Assembly (NCBI RefSeq): GCF_001936335.1
Contig: NZ_CP018888.1
Location: 124,001 to 188,000, forward strand
Source: Amylolactobacillus amylophilus DSM 20533 = JCM 1125
Lineage (GTDB): Bacteria; Bacillota; Bacilli; Lactobacillales; Lactobacillaceae
Direction: 5' to 3'
DNA: 64,000 nucleotides
Shown: piece after piece, positions 28,566 through 37,353 of the stretch
How positions within the stretch are numbered: position 1 is the stretch's first letter
Layout of the letters: the number at the start of each line of letters is the position of its first letter
Program-made: the position numbers and the translations under genes
The notes under the pieces: generated by a model
Databases searched by the model: none
Seen by the model: the letters and a program-made list of their open reading frames with translations, nothing else
Told to the model about the DNA's origin: nothing

Positions 28566-28865
28566 TTATTTTGCTTCTTCAAGTGGATAAACTGAAACTT
28601 GTTTACGGTCTCTTCCAAGACGTTCAAATTTAACAACGCCTTCAACTTTAGCAAACAAAGTATCGTCGCCACCACGACCAACATTAAGTCCTGGGTGAAT
28701 CTTAGTTCCGCGTTGACGGAAAAGGATTGAACCTGCAGTAACATTTTGGCCATCAGCTCTCTTAGCGCCTAAACGACGACCAGCTGAGTCACGGCCATTA
28801 GATGTGGAACCGCCACCCTTATGGTGAGAAAATAGTCTTAGATTTAAAATATTCTTGATTAACAT
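28566..28865 (-). CDS. rpmA: Ribosomal protein L27
   Basis: About 99 residues. I chose the ATG at 28865 because GAGGTG lies 6 bases before it; the in-frame GTG at 28874 is part of that site. The protein begins with a Firmicutes-type N-terminal extension, LNLRLF then [15 protein letters not shown]; in relatives the extension is removed after the Phe by protease Prp (YsxB). The prp gene normally between rplU and rpmA is missing: only 28 bp separate the two. The cleavage site is also altered ([10 protein letters not shown] against the usual NLQLF-AHKK). Confidence 0.95.
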   Translation of the reverse strand: MLIKNILNLRLFSHHKGGGSTSNGRDSAGRRLGAKRADGQNVTAGSILFRQRGTKIHPGLNVGRGGDDTLFAKVEGVVKFERLGRDRKQVSVYPLEEAK

Positions 28866-28893
28866 TCTATTCACCTCAATATTGAGCTAGTAA

Positions 28894-29205
28894 CTAGCCC
28901 TTAATACTTTCAATAACGACTTTGGTATATGGTTGACGGTGACCCTTTTTGGTATGTGAATGCTTCTTAGGCTTGTACTTGTAAGTAACAACTTTCTTTT
29001 CCTTACCTTGCTTCTCAACCTTACCAGAAACGCTTGCGCCATCAACTAATGGAGCGCCTACTTTAGTGTTCTTGCCATCGTTTACTAAGATAACTTGATC
29101 AAAAGTAACATTTTCACCTTCAGCAACGTCTAGTTTCTCAACGTAAACGGCTTCGCCTTCGGCTACTTTATATTGTTTACCACCTGTTTTAATGATTGCG
29201 TACAT
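28894..29205 (-). CDS. rplU: Ribosomal protein L21
   Basis: 103 residues beginning [17 protein letters not shown]. The ATG at 29205 has AGGAGG just upstream; a GTG three codons earlier is part of that site. Basic C terminus ([20 protein letters not shown]) is typical. Confidence 0.95.
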   Translation of the reverse strand: MYAIIKTGGKQYKVAEGEAVYVEKLDVAEGENVTFDQVILVNDGKNTKVGAPLVDGASVSGKVEKQGKEKKVVTYKYKPKKHSHTKKGHRQPYTKVVIESIKG

Positions 29206-29212
29206 AACGTAC

Positions 29213-29310
29213 ACCTCCTATATTCTTAGACTCGCCACCACCGGGTGCTACGCTTTAAAACCCTTGATGTGCGGTTGCAGCTGTGTGGTCCACAAATACA
29301 ACTACACAAT
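29213..29310 (-). ncRNA. Candidate L21 leader RNA
   Basis: The untranslated stretch upstream of rplU contains CCGCACATCAAGGGTTT followed by paired elements (TAGCACCC / GGTGGTGG region) in the place where Firmicutes carry the L21 leader, thought to sense L21. Assignment is by position and partial sequence memory only. Confidence 0.45.
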
Positions 29311-29356
29311 AATAACAGAGCTATATGGAAAAAGCAACAGTTCTACCACCTAAATC

Positions 29357-30265
29357 TTAACGATCGTAGAAGCCGAGAATGGCAATCGCCACCATGATGA
29401 ACGTAATCACGGTATATTGTTGCCAGTTTAGTTTCTCCTTCAAGAAAATCCGGGCCAAAATAATGGAGACCACACTGTATGAGGCAATCATCGGTGCAGC
29501 GACAATTGCGTTGCCGGCCGTCGCACCAACGTAGAAGAATTGACCAAGTGTTTCGAAAATCGCAGCTAAGCCTTTAGAGCGTTCCTTGAAGATGTTGACC
29601 GTCTCTTTTTTGACCAATGCGAGGTACAACCAGATGACGACACCCACGATTAAGAATGTTAATTCATAGCTCATATTCGCTTGGTCCTCAGGGAGGATCT
29701 TCTTGTAATAGAGGTAAACTCCGTCTAAAAAGGTCCCGGTTGCGTCGAGTAACGCATAGATGATTGGGAAGATAATCGCAATGGCACTTAAGCGATACTT
29801 TCGATCAACTTTCTCCCCCTCTGTCAAGAGTTCAGCATCAGCTTCCTTCTTCTCGAAAATACCAAGCAGAATCATTCCGATAATGATAATCGCCACGGCG
29901 ACCCATTGAAGTGGCTCCATGTTACCATTCATGAGGAAGAATGACAGGAGGACTACAAACGCACCAGAAGAGTTCTGAAGCGGACTGGATACGGATAACT
30001 CAATGTACCGCAGACCGAAATATCCCACCCCCATTGAGAGGATGTACATTGCAGAAACCGGTAGGTAAACGATTAGGTTGCGCCAGTCGTAGTCGATTCC
30101 CTCGTACATCACGTAGTAGAACAACACGTGAAGTCCCATGACAACGCCGACCAAAATTACCGTTTTTAATGCACTGTACCTATCTCTCTCATGATTGCCT
30201 AGTTTATAAAATAAATCAGCAGCTCCCCAGGCAAGAAGCGTGATTAACGCAGGTGCAAACCACAT
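29357..30265 (-). CDS. DMT/EamA-superfamily transporter
   Basis: A 302-residue membrane protein with about ten hydrophobic segments arranged in two halves (residues about 1-140 and 165-302), split by a charged loop (EKKEADAELLTEGEKVDRKYR). This is the layout of EamA-type drug/metabolite transporters. Substrate unknown. It diverges from the methionine T-box unit. Confidence 0.75.
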   Translation of the reverse strand: MWFAPALITLLAWGAADLFYKLGNHERDRYSALKTVILVGVVMGLHVLFYYVMYEGIDYDWRNLIVYLPVSAMYILSMGVGYFGLRYIELSVSSPLQNSSGAFVVLLSFFLMNGNMEPLQWVAVAIIIIGMILLGIFEKKEADAELLTEGEKVDRKYRLSAIAIIFPIIYALLDATGTFLDGVYLYYKKILPEDQANMSYELTFLIVGVVIWLYLALVKKETVNIFKERSKGLAAIFETLGQFFYVGATAGNAIVAAPMIASYSVVSIILARIFLKEKLNWQQYTVITFIMVAIAILGFYDR

Positions 30266-30370
30266 CAGCGTATTCTCTCTTTCTTTTTAAAATCTTTGTT
30301 AGGATACACAAAAAAATCACTGTCGTCAATCAAAAAATCATACGATTATTGATTTATTTCGTTTTTCCTA

Positions 30371-30399
30371 TTGACACCCGGTAAACGGGAACCCATACT
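30371..30399 (+). promoter_or_regulatory. Promoter of the methionine T-box leader
   Basis: TTGACA (30371-30376) and CATACT (30394-30399) are spaced by exactly 17 bp and lie just ahead of the T-box leader. Confidence 0.75.
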
Positions 30400-30405
30400 A
30401 GCAAC

Positions 30406-30690
30406 CAATCAAACAACATTAAAGAACAATGAAAAGATGAGTACAGGTATTTCATTATTCTCAGAGAGTCTACGTGTGGTGTGAGTAGATAATAATACTG
30501 CTTGGAAAATGGTCTTGAAGCGTCGTAACACTGAGCCTTAATGTAAAGTTTTACTGGGTACGCCCATTATAGCGTGCGGGTATGTTGGTACTCAGTGAGG
30601 GATTATGCTTTTTCATAATCTAAATTAAGGTGGTAACACGATTCAATGTCGTCCTTACTTTCGCGTTTGCGATTGTAAGGATTTTTTTAT
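30406..30690 (+). promoter_or_regulatory. T-box riboswitch, probably methionine-specific
   Basis: Stem I shows AGTA at 30447-30450 region, AGAGAG, and GTGTGGTG distal motifs; the 3' side of the specifier loop contains AUG (30509-30511) followed by G and then TCTT, which can pair with AAGA on the 5' side, so AUG is the likely specifier codon. The T-box core GGTGGTAACACG is at 30629-30640. The terminator is a TCCTTAC/GTAAGGA stem (30652-30681) followed by seven T. Downstream are remnants of methionine-pathway genes, which agrees with a Met specifier. The leader itself looks intact. Confidence 0.85.
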
Positions 30691-30712
30691 TGCTTAGAAA
30701 AGGAGCAGCAAG

Positions 30713-30775
30713 ATGACTAAATTAAAAGAAAATGCACCATTTCGGGTCGATATTGAAGGAAGATTTTTGACATGA
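30713..30775 (+). pseudogene. 20-codon remnant of a methionine-synthase-II-like (YxjG/MetE-type) gene
   Basis: After AAAAGGAGCAGC a short frame encodes 20 residues including APFRVDIEGRFL. This resembles the start of cobalamin-independent methionine synthase relatives (PFRxDxVGSFLRP). The remainder of such a gene is absent; the frame ends at a TGA that overlaps the ATG of the next gene (ATGA). It could now act as a coupling leader peptide for the downstream frame. The identification is from a short match and is tentative. Confidence 0.55.
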
Positions 30776-31538
30776 CAGAGAATAAGACCAAATCAGATTT
30801 ACACTACGATTCATTAGTTGTGCAGGGCGTTCCCACACGCGAGAACGAGTATGGTGCCATCATGCCCCCAATCTTTCTCAGCTCAACTTACCGCTTCCAG
30901 GATCTGGATCACGATGGACAATACGAATACGTCCGCACGCAAAAGCCGACCCGTGAAAAAGCAGAACGCCTCATTGCCCGGTTAGAGGGAGCCAGATACG
31001 GCCTCGAATTTAGTTCGGGCATGGCTGCTATCGCCACCGTCTTTGAACATTTCAATCCCGGCGACCGGGTCATCAGTTCGGCGAATATTTACGGCGGCAC
31101 CTACCGCTTCTTCAGTGATCTTTTCACGAAAAACCAGATTGACTACAGCCTAGTACTAGACCTAAATCACCTGACAGACGCCGATTTCACCGAGAATACT
31201 AGGAAAGTTTACATCGAGACGCCCCTAACCCAACGTTACGGGTAACGGATATCAAGCAGGTCGCAGAGATTGCACACCGTCACCACGCAATTGTCATTTG
31301 TGATAACACGTTTATGACCAGCTACTTGCAACAACCGCTTGAGTTAGGAGCCGACGTCGTTGCCTACTCCGCGACCAAATACTTTGGCGGCCATGCCGAC
31401 CTCTGTGCCGGCTTCGTTGTTTTAAACGATCAAACACTCGCCGAAGAATTTTACTTCTACCAAAATACCCTGGGGGCAACCATTAGCCAATCCAACTATT
31501 ACATCGCACCAACTAAAGCCGGTTCTTCTATCCCTTGA
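30772..31538 (+). pseudogene. Cystathionine synthase/lyase-type PLP enzyme, frameshifted and truncated
   Basis: The first part (to 31245) is a normal start of a Cys/Met-metabolism PLP enzyme: YGAIMPPIFLSSTYRF, FSSGMAAIATV (PLP phosphate site) and IYGGTYRFF. After YIETPLT the frame breaks; comparing with the expected NPTLRVTDI, about 4 bases are lost near 31220-31228. The protein continues in another frame with ICDNTFMTSYLQQPLELGADVV and the PLP-lysine motif YSATKYFGGHADL, but homology ends at about GATIS and a stop follows at 31538, so about 100 C-terminal residues are missing. Both a frameshift and a truncation make it non-functional unless the sequence is wrong at the first point. Confidence 0.85.
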
Positions 31539-31614
31539 ACGAATAGTCACTGGAGCTTTGCACGCGTCAATTACTCATTAGCTAAAAAAATCTCGGGATA
31601 AAACCCTAATTCAA

Positions 31615-31644
31615 TTGACAAACTGCTCAGTTACTTAGTACAAT
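31615..31644 (+). promoter_or_regulatory. Promoter for tRNA-Arg
   Basis: TTGACA (31615-31620) and TACAAT (31639-31644) with an 18-bp spacer end 12 bp before the tRNA. Confidence 0.7.
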
Positions 31645-31656
31645 ATACTTCGTTCT

Positions 31657-31730
31657 GACACAGTAGCTCAGCTGGATAGAGCAACGGTCTTCTAAACCGT
31701 AGGTCGTGGGTCCGAATCCCACCTGTGTCA
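31657..31730 (+). tRNA. tRNA-Arg (anticodon TCT)
   Basis: A 74-nt cloverleaf: acceptor GACACAG/CTGTGTC, D stem GCTC/GAGC, anticodon stem ACGGT/ACCGT with loop CTTCTAA (anticodon TCT, reading AGA/AGG), T arm GTGGG-TCCGAAT-CCCAC, discriminator A. The CCA end is not encoded. Confidence 0.95.
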
Positions 31731-31746
31731 TTAATGCTTAAAACCG

Positions 31747-31770
31747 AACCGGTTGGTCCGGTTTTTTTTG
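31747..31770 (+). terminator. Terminator after tRNA-Arg
   Basis: AACCGG/CCGGTT stem with a TTGGT loop, then a run of T. Confidence 0.75.
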
Positions 31771-31862
31771 TCGTCTGCAGTGACCAGAATCGGTGATAAC
31801 AGTCTTTTAAACCGTTCTCAAAAACTGTAAAATAAAGATTATATGATGTTGGAGGTAAACAC

Positions 31863-34253
31863 ATGAAATACAATCAATACGGTCGCATCAACGTTGGTCA
31901 GGCCGACCAAATTAAGGAACTCATCGCACTGAAATTTCTTCCCGCCGAGTATGAGACGTTAGAATTCTCAGACTTATTGGGCTTGTTGTTCGGCAAACTC
32001 TTCCCGGAGCAAAAGACCATCGGTGCTAAGCGCCAAACGCTCTCGGCCATCGCGGCTGATGAAACACAAAGTATTTTCGCACTAATTGAACAACACGTGA
32101 CCGAAATCACGCAGAATAATTTCTACAACGTGGCCCTGCAGCTACTGGGCTATCATGCAGGATACGACTACGATTTAGGAAATCCCTTAGCGCTTTTCAA
32201 GGAGCACAATTTACCCTTTCTGCAAGCCAATAAAATCAACCAAGAAAACATCTTTAATGCATACTATCTTTTGCTATCTACCAGGGCGAAGAACGGTCAA
32301 TTATTAATTGATCATCTGGCAGCAAAAGGCTACTTCGTTCCGTGGTTCAAGGCGGAAAAACCACAATTTGTCTACTTCAACGGCAAGATTCTGCCCGTGT
32401 TCGATACCACTAAGATTATCCGCGAAGTCATCTATGTTGAAAGTGACCTCGACACAGATCACGATGGCCAAAAGGATCTGTTACAAGCAACCATCTTTCG
32501 TCCACAAGAGACTGAACAAAACTTACGGGTACCAATCTTGTACACTGCCAATCCTTATTGGGGTGGCACAAACGATGTCGATGATCACCTCCACTCAGTT
32601 GATGAGAACCTCACCGAAATCAAAGAAAATCCTGTCTACCGCCAACCAGCCCCTAACTTGAAGGAAAAGAGCGTGCCAAGTACAGAGAATGCTGTGCCTG
32701 AAGAGACAGCAACTAGAAACGGCATCTACAGCCTGAATGAGTACTTCCTCGCTCGCGGATTCGCAAACGTCTATGCAGGCGGTATTGGAACATACGGCTC
32801 TGACGGTGTGCGCCTTTGTGGCTCAGTGGAAGAGACCATCTGTGCCAAAGAAATTATCGAGTGGCTAACTGGCAATCGGATTGCCTATACAACACGCGAA
32901 AGAACCACTCAGACTAAAGCCTGGTGGTCTAACGGTAACGTGGCGATGACCGGCAAATCCTATTTGGGTACTCTGGCAACGGCAGTGGCTACTACCGGCG
33001 TTAAGGGGCTAAAGACGGTTATCTCAGAGGCCGCAATCTCAAGTTGGTATGATTACTACCGAGAACATGGGTTGGTAATTGCCCCGGTACTCTGCCAAGG
33101 CGAGGATACGGATATTCTGGCTGAGCTATGTCAGAGTAACTTCCAGCAATCTGCTGATTACCTAAGAAACAAGCCCTATTTCGACAAAGTTATGCAGGCT
33201 TTAGTGGCCGGACAGGATAGAACCACGGGCCAATACAACGATTTCTGGGCTGCCAGGAACTACCGGCATAACGTCAAGAACATTAAATGCAGCTTCATCT
33301 CGGTTCACGGTCTAAACGACTGGAACGTTAAGCCAAAGAACGTCTACAAACTATGGCACGAACTCCAGAATCTGCCAATCAAACACAAGTTGTTCCTTCA
33401 CCAAGGACCACACACCTACATGAATAATCTACAATCAATCGACTTTACAGACATGATTAATCTTTGGTTAGCACATGAGCTCTTAGGTGTAAAAAACGGC
33501 GCATTGATTCAATGGCCAGACGTACTTGTCCAGGATAATCTACAGGCAGACACCTGGCATTCGGAGCAGACCTGGTCTAACAACCTTGGTCAGGCGACCA
33601 CTTATCACTTGAATAACAACCAGCAATTAGCAAAGAACCAGGATGCCGCAAGTATCCACTCCTTTGAAGACGTCGGTGGCAAACAGTTCCATGAGATGAA
33701 TATCTCGGAAACAGAATGGGAAAAGCAATTTCTCGGCGGCACGAAGTCTTGGCTTGATGCCCAACTCCGTTTCATGAGCGAACCATTAGATTTCCCAGTC
33801 ACGCTTGTTGGCCGTCCTAAAGTACACCTACGAGTTAGTTCAAGCTTAAAGAAAGGCCAACTCTCCGTAGCTTTGATTGAACTGGGCAGAAGAAGCCGTC
33901 TAAGTGCAGTGCCGCAAGTCGTCGACCTCAACGGTCAAGAACTAGGATACCATTTCGGCACGGAATCCTTAAAAGAGTTTCAACCCGCTCATCCGACAGA
34001 CTTCAAGTTGATTGCAAAGGGGCACCAAAATATCCAGAATTATGCGAATCAAAGGATCGCCAGGTCTGTAACGCCCGGTGAGTTCTACGATCTAGAATTC
34101 GAACTTCAACCAACCTACTACACACTGCCAAAGGACACCCAGTTGGCACTTGTAGTCTACAGTACAGATCAGGGCATGACTAAACGACCACAGGAATCAA
34201 CCACTTATACGGTCGACCTAGCTCAGAGTAGCATCACAGTTTATCAGAAGTAA
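31863..34253 (+). CDS. pepX: Xaa-Pro dipeptidyl-peptidase
   Basis: A 796-residue serine peptidase of family S15 that removes X-Pro dipeptides from casein and other proline-rich peptides in the cytosol; typical for lactic acid bacteria. The nucleophile motif GKSYLGT lies in the central alpha/beta-hydrolase domain, with the Asp/His region around HGLNDWNV and HQGPHTYMN; a C-terminal beta-sandwich follows. GGAGGT precedes the ATG. Length matches the family. Confidence 0.96.
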   Translation: MKYNQYGRINVGQADQIKELIALKFLPAEYETLEFSDLLGLLFGKLFPEQKTIGAKRQTLSAIAADETQSIFALIEQHVTEITQNNFYNVALQLLGYHAGYDYDLGNPLALFKEHNLPFLQANKINQENIFNAYYLLLSTRAKNGQLLIDHLAAKGYFVPWFKAEKPQFVYFNGKILPVFDTTKIIREVIYVESDLDTDHDGQKDLLQATIFRPQETEQNLRVPILYTANPYWGGTNDVDDHLHSVDENLTEIKENPVYRQPAPNLKEKSVPSTENAVPEETATRNGIYSLNEYFLARGFANVYAGGIGTYGSDGVRLCGSVEETICAKEIIEWLTGNRIAYTTRERTTQTKAWWSNGNVAMTGKSYLGTLATAVATTGVKGLKTVISEAAISSWYDYYREHGLVIAPVLCQGEDTDILAELCQSNFQQSADYLRNKPYFDKVMQALVAGQDRTTGQYNDFWAARNYRHNVKNIKCSFISVHGLNDWNVKPKNVYKLWHELQNLPIKHKLFLHQGPHTYMNNLQSIDFTDMINLWLAHELLGVKNGALIQWPDVLVQDNLQADTWHSEQTWSNNLGQATTYHLNNNQQLAKNQDAASIHSFEDVGGKQFHEMNISETEWEKQFLGGTKSWLDAQLRFMSEPLDFPVTLVGRPKVHLRVSSSLKKGQLSVALIELGRRSRLSAVPQVVDLNGQELGYHFGTESLKEFQPAHPTDFKLIAKGHQNIQNYANQRIARSVTPGEFYDLEFELQPTYYTLPKDTQLALVVYSTDQGMTKRPQESTTYTVDLAQSSITVYQK

Positions 34254-34254
34254 C

Positions 34255-34290
34255 TAAAAAACCGAGCCTTCAGTTGAAGGCTCGGTTTTC
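34255..34290. terminator. Bidirectional terminator between pepX and glnA
   Basis: An ACCGAGCCTTCA/TTGAAGGCTCGGT stem (34261-34286) has an A-run on the left and a T-run on the right, so it can serve both convergent genes. Confidence 0.9.
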
Positions 34291-34299
34291 TTTGTATAC

Positions 34300-35637
34300 C
34301 TAGTATAATTGCATGTATTGTTCACGTTCCCAGTCAGAGACGGTCTGCCGGTAGCTCGCCCACTCAAGATCCTTTGAGTCAACAAAGCTTTGTGCTAAGT
34401 GTTCTCCCAGTGCGTCCAGCACTACTTGGTCTTTCTTGAATGCCTTAACCGCATTATGCAGTGTCGAAGGTAAATCGGTGATGCCATTTGCCTTACGCTC
34501 TGTTTCGCTCATTGAATAGATATTTCGATCAACGGAGTGTACAGGCATCTGTCGTTCTTTCAAGCCATCCAAGCCGGCCATCAGAATTCCCGCAATCACC
34601 AAGTATGGGTTCGCAGTTGGATCCGGGCTCCGGAACTCAATTCTAGTAGAGTTGCCTCGACCTGAGGGAATCCGAATTAACGGCGAGCGATTACGTGCGG
34701 ACCAGGCCACATAGACAGGTGCCTCGAAACCTGGGACAAGTCGCTTATACGAATTTACAGTTGGATTATTGAGCGCCGTCAGCGCCCGTGCATGGTTCAG
34801 TACACCATTCAAGAAGTAATAGGCCTCCTTTGAAAGCTGTTGCTCACCCTGACTATCAAAAAAGATGTTTTGGCCGTCTCGGAAGAGCGACATGTTCATG
34901 TGCATTCCACTACCGTTAATTCCTTGGAGTGGCTTAGCCATGAACGTCGCATGGAGACCGTGTTTGCGCGCAATTGTCTTCACAACTAGCTTGAAAGTTT
35001 GGATCCGGTCAGCAGCCTCTAATGCATCAGCATAGCGGAAGTCAATTTCGTGTTGACCCGGCGCTACTTCATGGTGACTAGCCTCCACCTCAAAGCCCAT
35101 CTTCTCAAGTTCTAAGACGATGTCACGGCGACAATTTTCCCCAAGGTCAACCGGTGCAAAGTCGAAGTATGCACCCTGATCATTTAGGTCCAATGTTGGC
35201 TCATTGTTATCATCTAATTTAAAAAGGAAAAACTCTGGCTCGGGGCCAATATTAAAGTCCGAAAAGCCTTTATCGCGCATCTGCTCTAGCACGCGCCGTA
35301 GATTATTTCTGGGATCGCCTGGGAAAGGCGTGCCATCTGGCAGATAGACATCACAGATTAGGCGGGCAACTTTGCCATGCTCAACGCCCCAGGGAAAGAT
35401 TAGCCAAGTCGAGAGATCAGGATGCAGCAGCATGTCGCTCTCCTCAATCCGCACAAAGCCATCGATTGATGAGCCATCAAAAGTGATTTTGTTATCGAGC
35501 ACCTTATCCACCTGTGAAGCCGGAACCTCAACGTTCTTAATTATTCCGTTAATATCTGTGAACATCAACCGCAGGAACTGTACGTTCTCCTCCTGCATAA
35601 TCTGTTTTATTTCTTCCTTTGATAATGTTTTCGCCAT
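34300..35637 (-). CDS. glnA: Glutamine synthetase type I
   Basis: A 445-residue enzyme forming glutamine from glutamate and ammonia. Metal/substrate motifs: [42 protein letters not shown] and the [13 protein letters not shown] segment. It is the second gene of glnRA and lies 17 bp after glnR. Confidence 0.97.
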   Translation of the reverse strand: MAKTLSKEEIKQIMQEENVQFLRLMFTDINGIIKNVEVPASQVDKVLDNKITFDGSSIDGFVRIEESDMLLHPDLSTWLIFPWGVEHGKVARLICDVYLPDGTPFPGDPRNNLRRVLEQMRDKGFSDFNIGPEPEFFLFKLDDNNEPTLDLNDQGAYFDFAPVDLGENCRRDIVLELEKMGFEVEASHHEVAPGQHEIDFRYADALEAADRIQTFKLVVKTIARKHGLHATFMAKPLQGINGSGMHMNMSLFRDGQNIFFDSQGEQQLSKEAYYFLNGVLNHARALTALNNPTVNSYKRLVPGFEAPVYVAWSARNRSPLIRIPSGRGNSTRIEFRSPDPTANPYLVIAGILMAGLDGLKERQMPVHSVDRNIYSMSETERKANGITDLPSTLHNAVKAFKKDQVVLDALGEHLAQSFVDSKDLEWASYRQTVSDWEREQYMQLY

Positions 35638-35654
35638 TGAACCTACTCCGTCTA

Positions 35655-35990
35655 TTAAGATTTATTTCCGAAAGGACTACTCTGTAGTAACTCATCGAAC
35701 AAAATCTTTCTGGTCGTCTGATCATCGTTTTGACTCGGATGTGACATTTTCTTACTCAGAAATTTCTTGGTTTCGGCCAAACTGAATCCAGCACTGATTT
35801 GTGCTTTAATCTCCAGCAGCAAATCAATCTGATTCAGGGAGAACAAACGTTGTCCCCCTGGTGTTCGTGCCACCTTGATCAGTTCCTTGTCTGTGTAATA
35901 GCGAATCTGCCTGGCAGTTAAACCAGTCAGTTTAATCGCGATTGCCATCGTCAAAATTGGATAATTGCGGCGTGTCGTAATTTCATCCAT
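35655..35990 (-). CDS. glnR: MerR-family regulator GlnR
   Basis: A 111-residue repressor of nitrogen genes. MerR-type winged helix ([28 protein letters not shown]) followed by a short effector-sensing tail that in relatives reads glutamine synthetase feedback inhibition. Directly upstream of glnA, with a perfect GlnR box in front. Confidence 0.95.
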   Translation of the reverse strand: MDEITTRRNYPILTMAIAIKLTGLTARQIRYYTDKELIKVARTPGGQRLFSLNQIDLLLEIKAQISAGFSLAETKKFLSKKMSHPSQNDDQTTRKILFDELLQSSPFGNKS

Positions 35991-36015
35991 GTTATTTACC
36001 TCGAGTACGTTGATT

Positions 36016-36043
36016 AGAATAGCACATTCTAAGAGAATTACAA
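36016..36043 (-). promoter_or_regulatory. Promoter of glnRA
   Basis: On the minus strand TTGTAA and TATTCT are spaced by 16 bp, ending 26 bp before the glnR start. The -10 lies within a degenerate copy of the GlnR site (about 36012-36028). Confidence 0.55.
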
Positions 36044-36050
36044 TTTTCCA

Positions 36051-36067
36051 TGTAAGCTATTCTAACA
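36051..36067. promoter_or_regulatory. GlnR operator
   Basis: TGTAA-GCTATTC-TAACA matches the GlnR/TnrA consensus TGTNA-N7-TNACA perfectly on both strands. It lies just upstream of the glnRA -35, implying autoregulation. Confidence 0.85.
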
Positions 36068-36096
36068 TGTACAGCAAATAAACTGTATTTTGGCGT

Positions 36097-37353
36097 TTAT
36101 TTGCTAAAGTATAGTTGTTCAACTGCGTTAATTAACGCTAGTTTAACGTGCTCAAATGTTAGTCCGCCTTGAAGGTAAACTGCGTAAGGTGGTCTAATTG
36201 GGCCGTCCGCCGAGAACTCGAGTGTTGAACCTTGGACAAATGTCCCGGCGGCCATAATGACCTGATCCTCGTAGCCAGCCATCTCACTTGGATTTGGTAC
36301 TACAAAAGAATCAATCGGCGAATTTGCCTGAATTGCCTGAATAAATTTAATCATTTTTGCTCGATTGTTAAAGATCACTGTCTGAATTAAATCCGTTCTA
36401 GTATCAGTAAATCTAGGAGAAACTTCTAACCCGACCCGTTCAAGAAGGGCACTGGTATAGATTGCTCCCTTAATTGCCTGACCCACAACATGCGGTGCCT
36501 GAAATAGGCCCTGGTAGAACGTCCTATTTGCATCTAGCGTGGCACCCTCTTCGCCACCGATGCCCGGTGCCGTAAGTTGATACGCCGCATTTTCAACTAA
36601 TGAGGCATCACCGACGATATAGCCACCAGTTTGGGCCAAGCCACCACCCGGATTCTTGATCAAAGATCCGGCCATCAGGTTAGCACCCAGCTCAGTTGGC
36701 TCAACCGTCTCAGAGAATTCACCATAACAGTTATCGATAAAGATAATGGCGTTTGGCAGCGTCTTTTTGACGAAATCGATCATCTGCTTGATTTTCTGAA
36801 TGACGAAACTCTGCCGGGTATCATAACCACGTGAACGCTGAATAGCAACGATCTTCGGATGATCTCGTAACAGGATGGTCTTTGCTGCTGCAAAATCGAT
36901 TTCACCGTCTTTTAACGGAACGTGTGAGAAATTAACCCCCCACTCAACCAATGAGCCGCGCTTGTTACCGGCGATACCAATGACTTCCTGCATGGTGTCG
37001 TATGGCATCCCAGTTAAGTAAGTCAATGTGTCTCCGGGGCGCAAGTTACCAAATAACGCCGTGGACAGCGTATGCGTGCCCGAAACAAACTGGGTGCGAA
37101 CCAAGGCCTTCTCCGTGTGGAAAATGTCCGCATAGATTTCATCAAGCTTCTCACGACCATAGTCATCATTGCCGTAGCCATTAGTTCCATTCAAATCCGA
37201 TTCTGAAACTTGATGCTTGATGAAGGCATCGAGGACCTTCTTTTGGTTGAACAACATGTTTGCTTCAACTCGTTCAAAATACGGCTTTACCTGTTCATCC
37301 ACTTCAGCCAATATCGTATTCAATTGTTCATTTGCTACTAGTCTATTTGTCAT
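36097..37353 (-). CDS. Methionine gamma-lyase-related PLP protein (aluminium resistance family, YnbB)
   Basis: A 418-residue PLP-dependent fold-type I protein of the family annotated as aluminium resistance or cystathionine-beta-lyase-involved. Motifs: NGYGNDDYGREKLDEIYA, QFVSGTHTLSTALFGNLRPGD, FIDNCYGEFSE and the Lys in SLIKNPGGGLAQTGGYI. The real reaction is not established. It overlaps the end of miaA (stop at 37343) by 11 bp, the common miaA-ynbB-glnR-glnA order. Confidence 0.9.
   Translation of the reverse strand: MTNRLVANEQLNTILAEVDEQVKPYFERVEANMLFNQKKVLDAFIKHQVSESDLNGTNGYGNDDYGREKLDEIYADIFHTEKALVRTQFVSGTHTLSTALFGNLRPGDTLTYLTGMPYDTMQEVIGIAGNKRGSLVEWGVNFSHVPLKDGEIDFAAAKTILLRDHPKIVAIQRSRGYDTRQSFVIQKIKQMIDFVKKTLPNAIIFIDNCYGEFSETVEPTELGANLMAGSLIKNPGGGLAQTGGYIVGDASLVENAAYQLTAPGIGGEEGATLDANRTFYQGLFQAPHVVGQAIKGAIYTSALLERVGLEVSPRFTDTRTDLIQTVIFNNRAKMIKFIQAIQANSPIDSFVVPNPSEMAGYEDQVIMAAGTFVQGSTLEFSADGPIRPPYAVYLQGGLTFEHVKLALINAVEQLYFSK

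Noticed and set aside
31631-31873. An 80-residue minus-strand frame containing GGIRTHDLRFRRPLLYPAEL
   Set aside because: It is the antisense of tRNA-Arg; this peptide pattern is a well-known false protein from tRNA genes.
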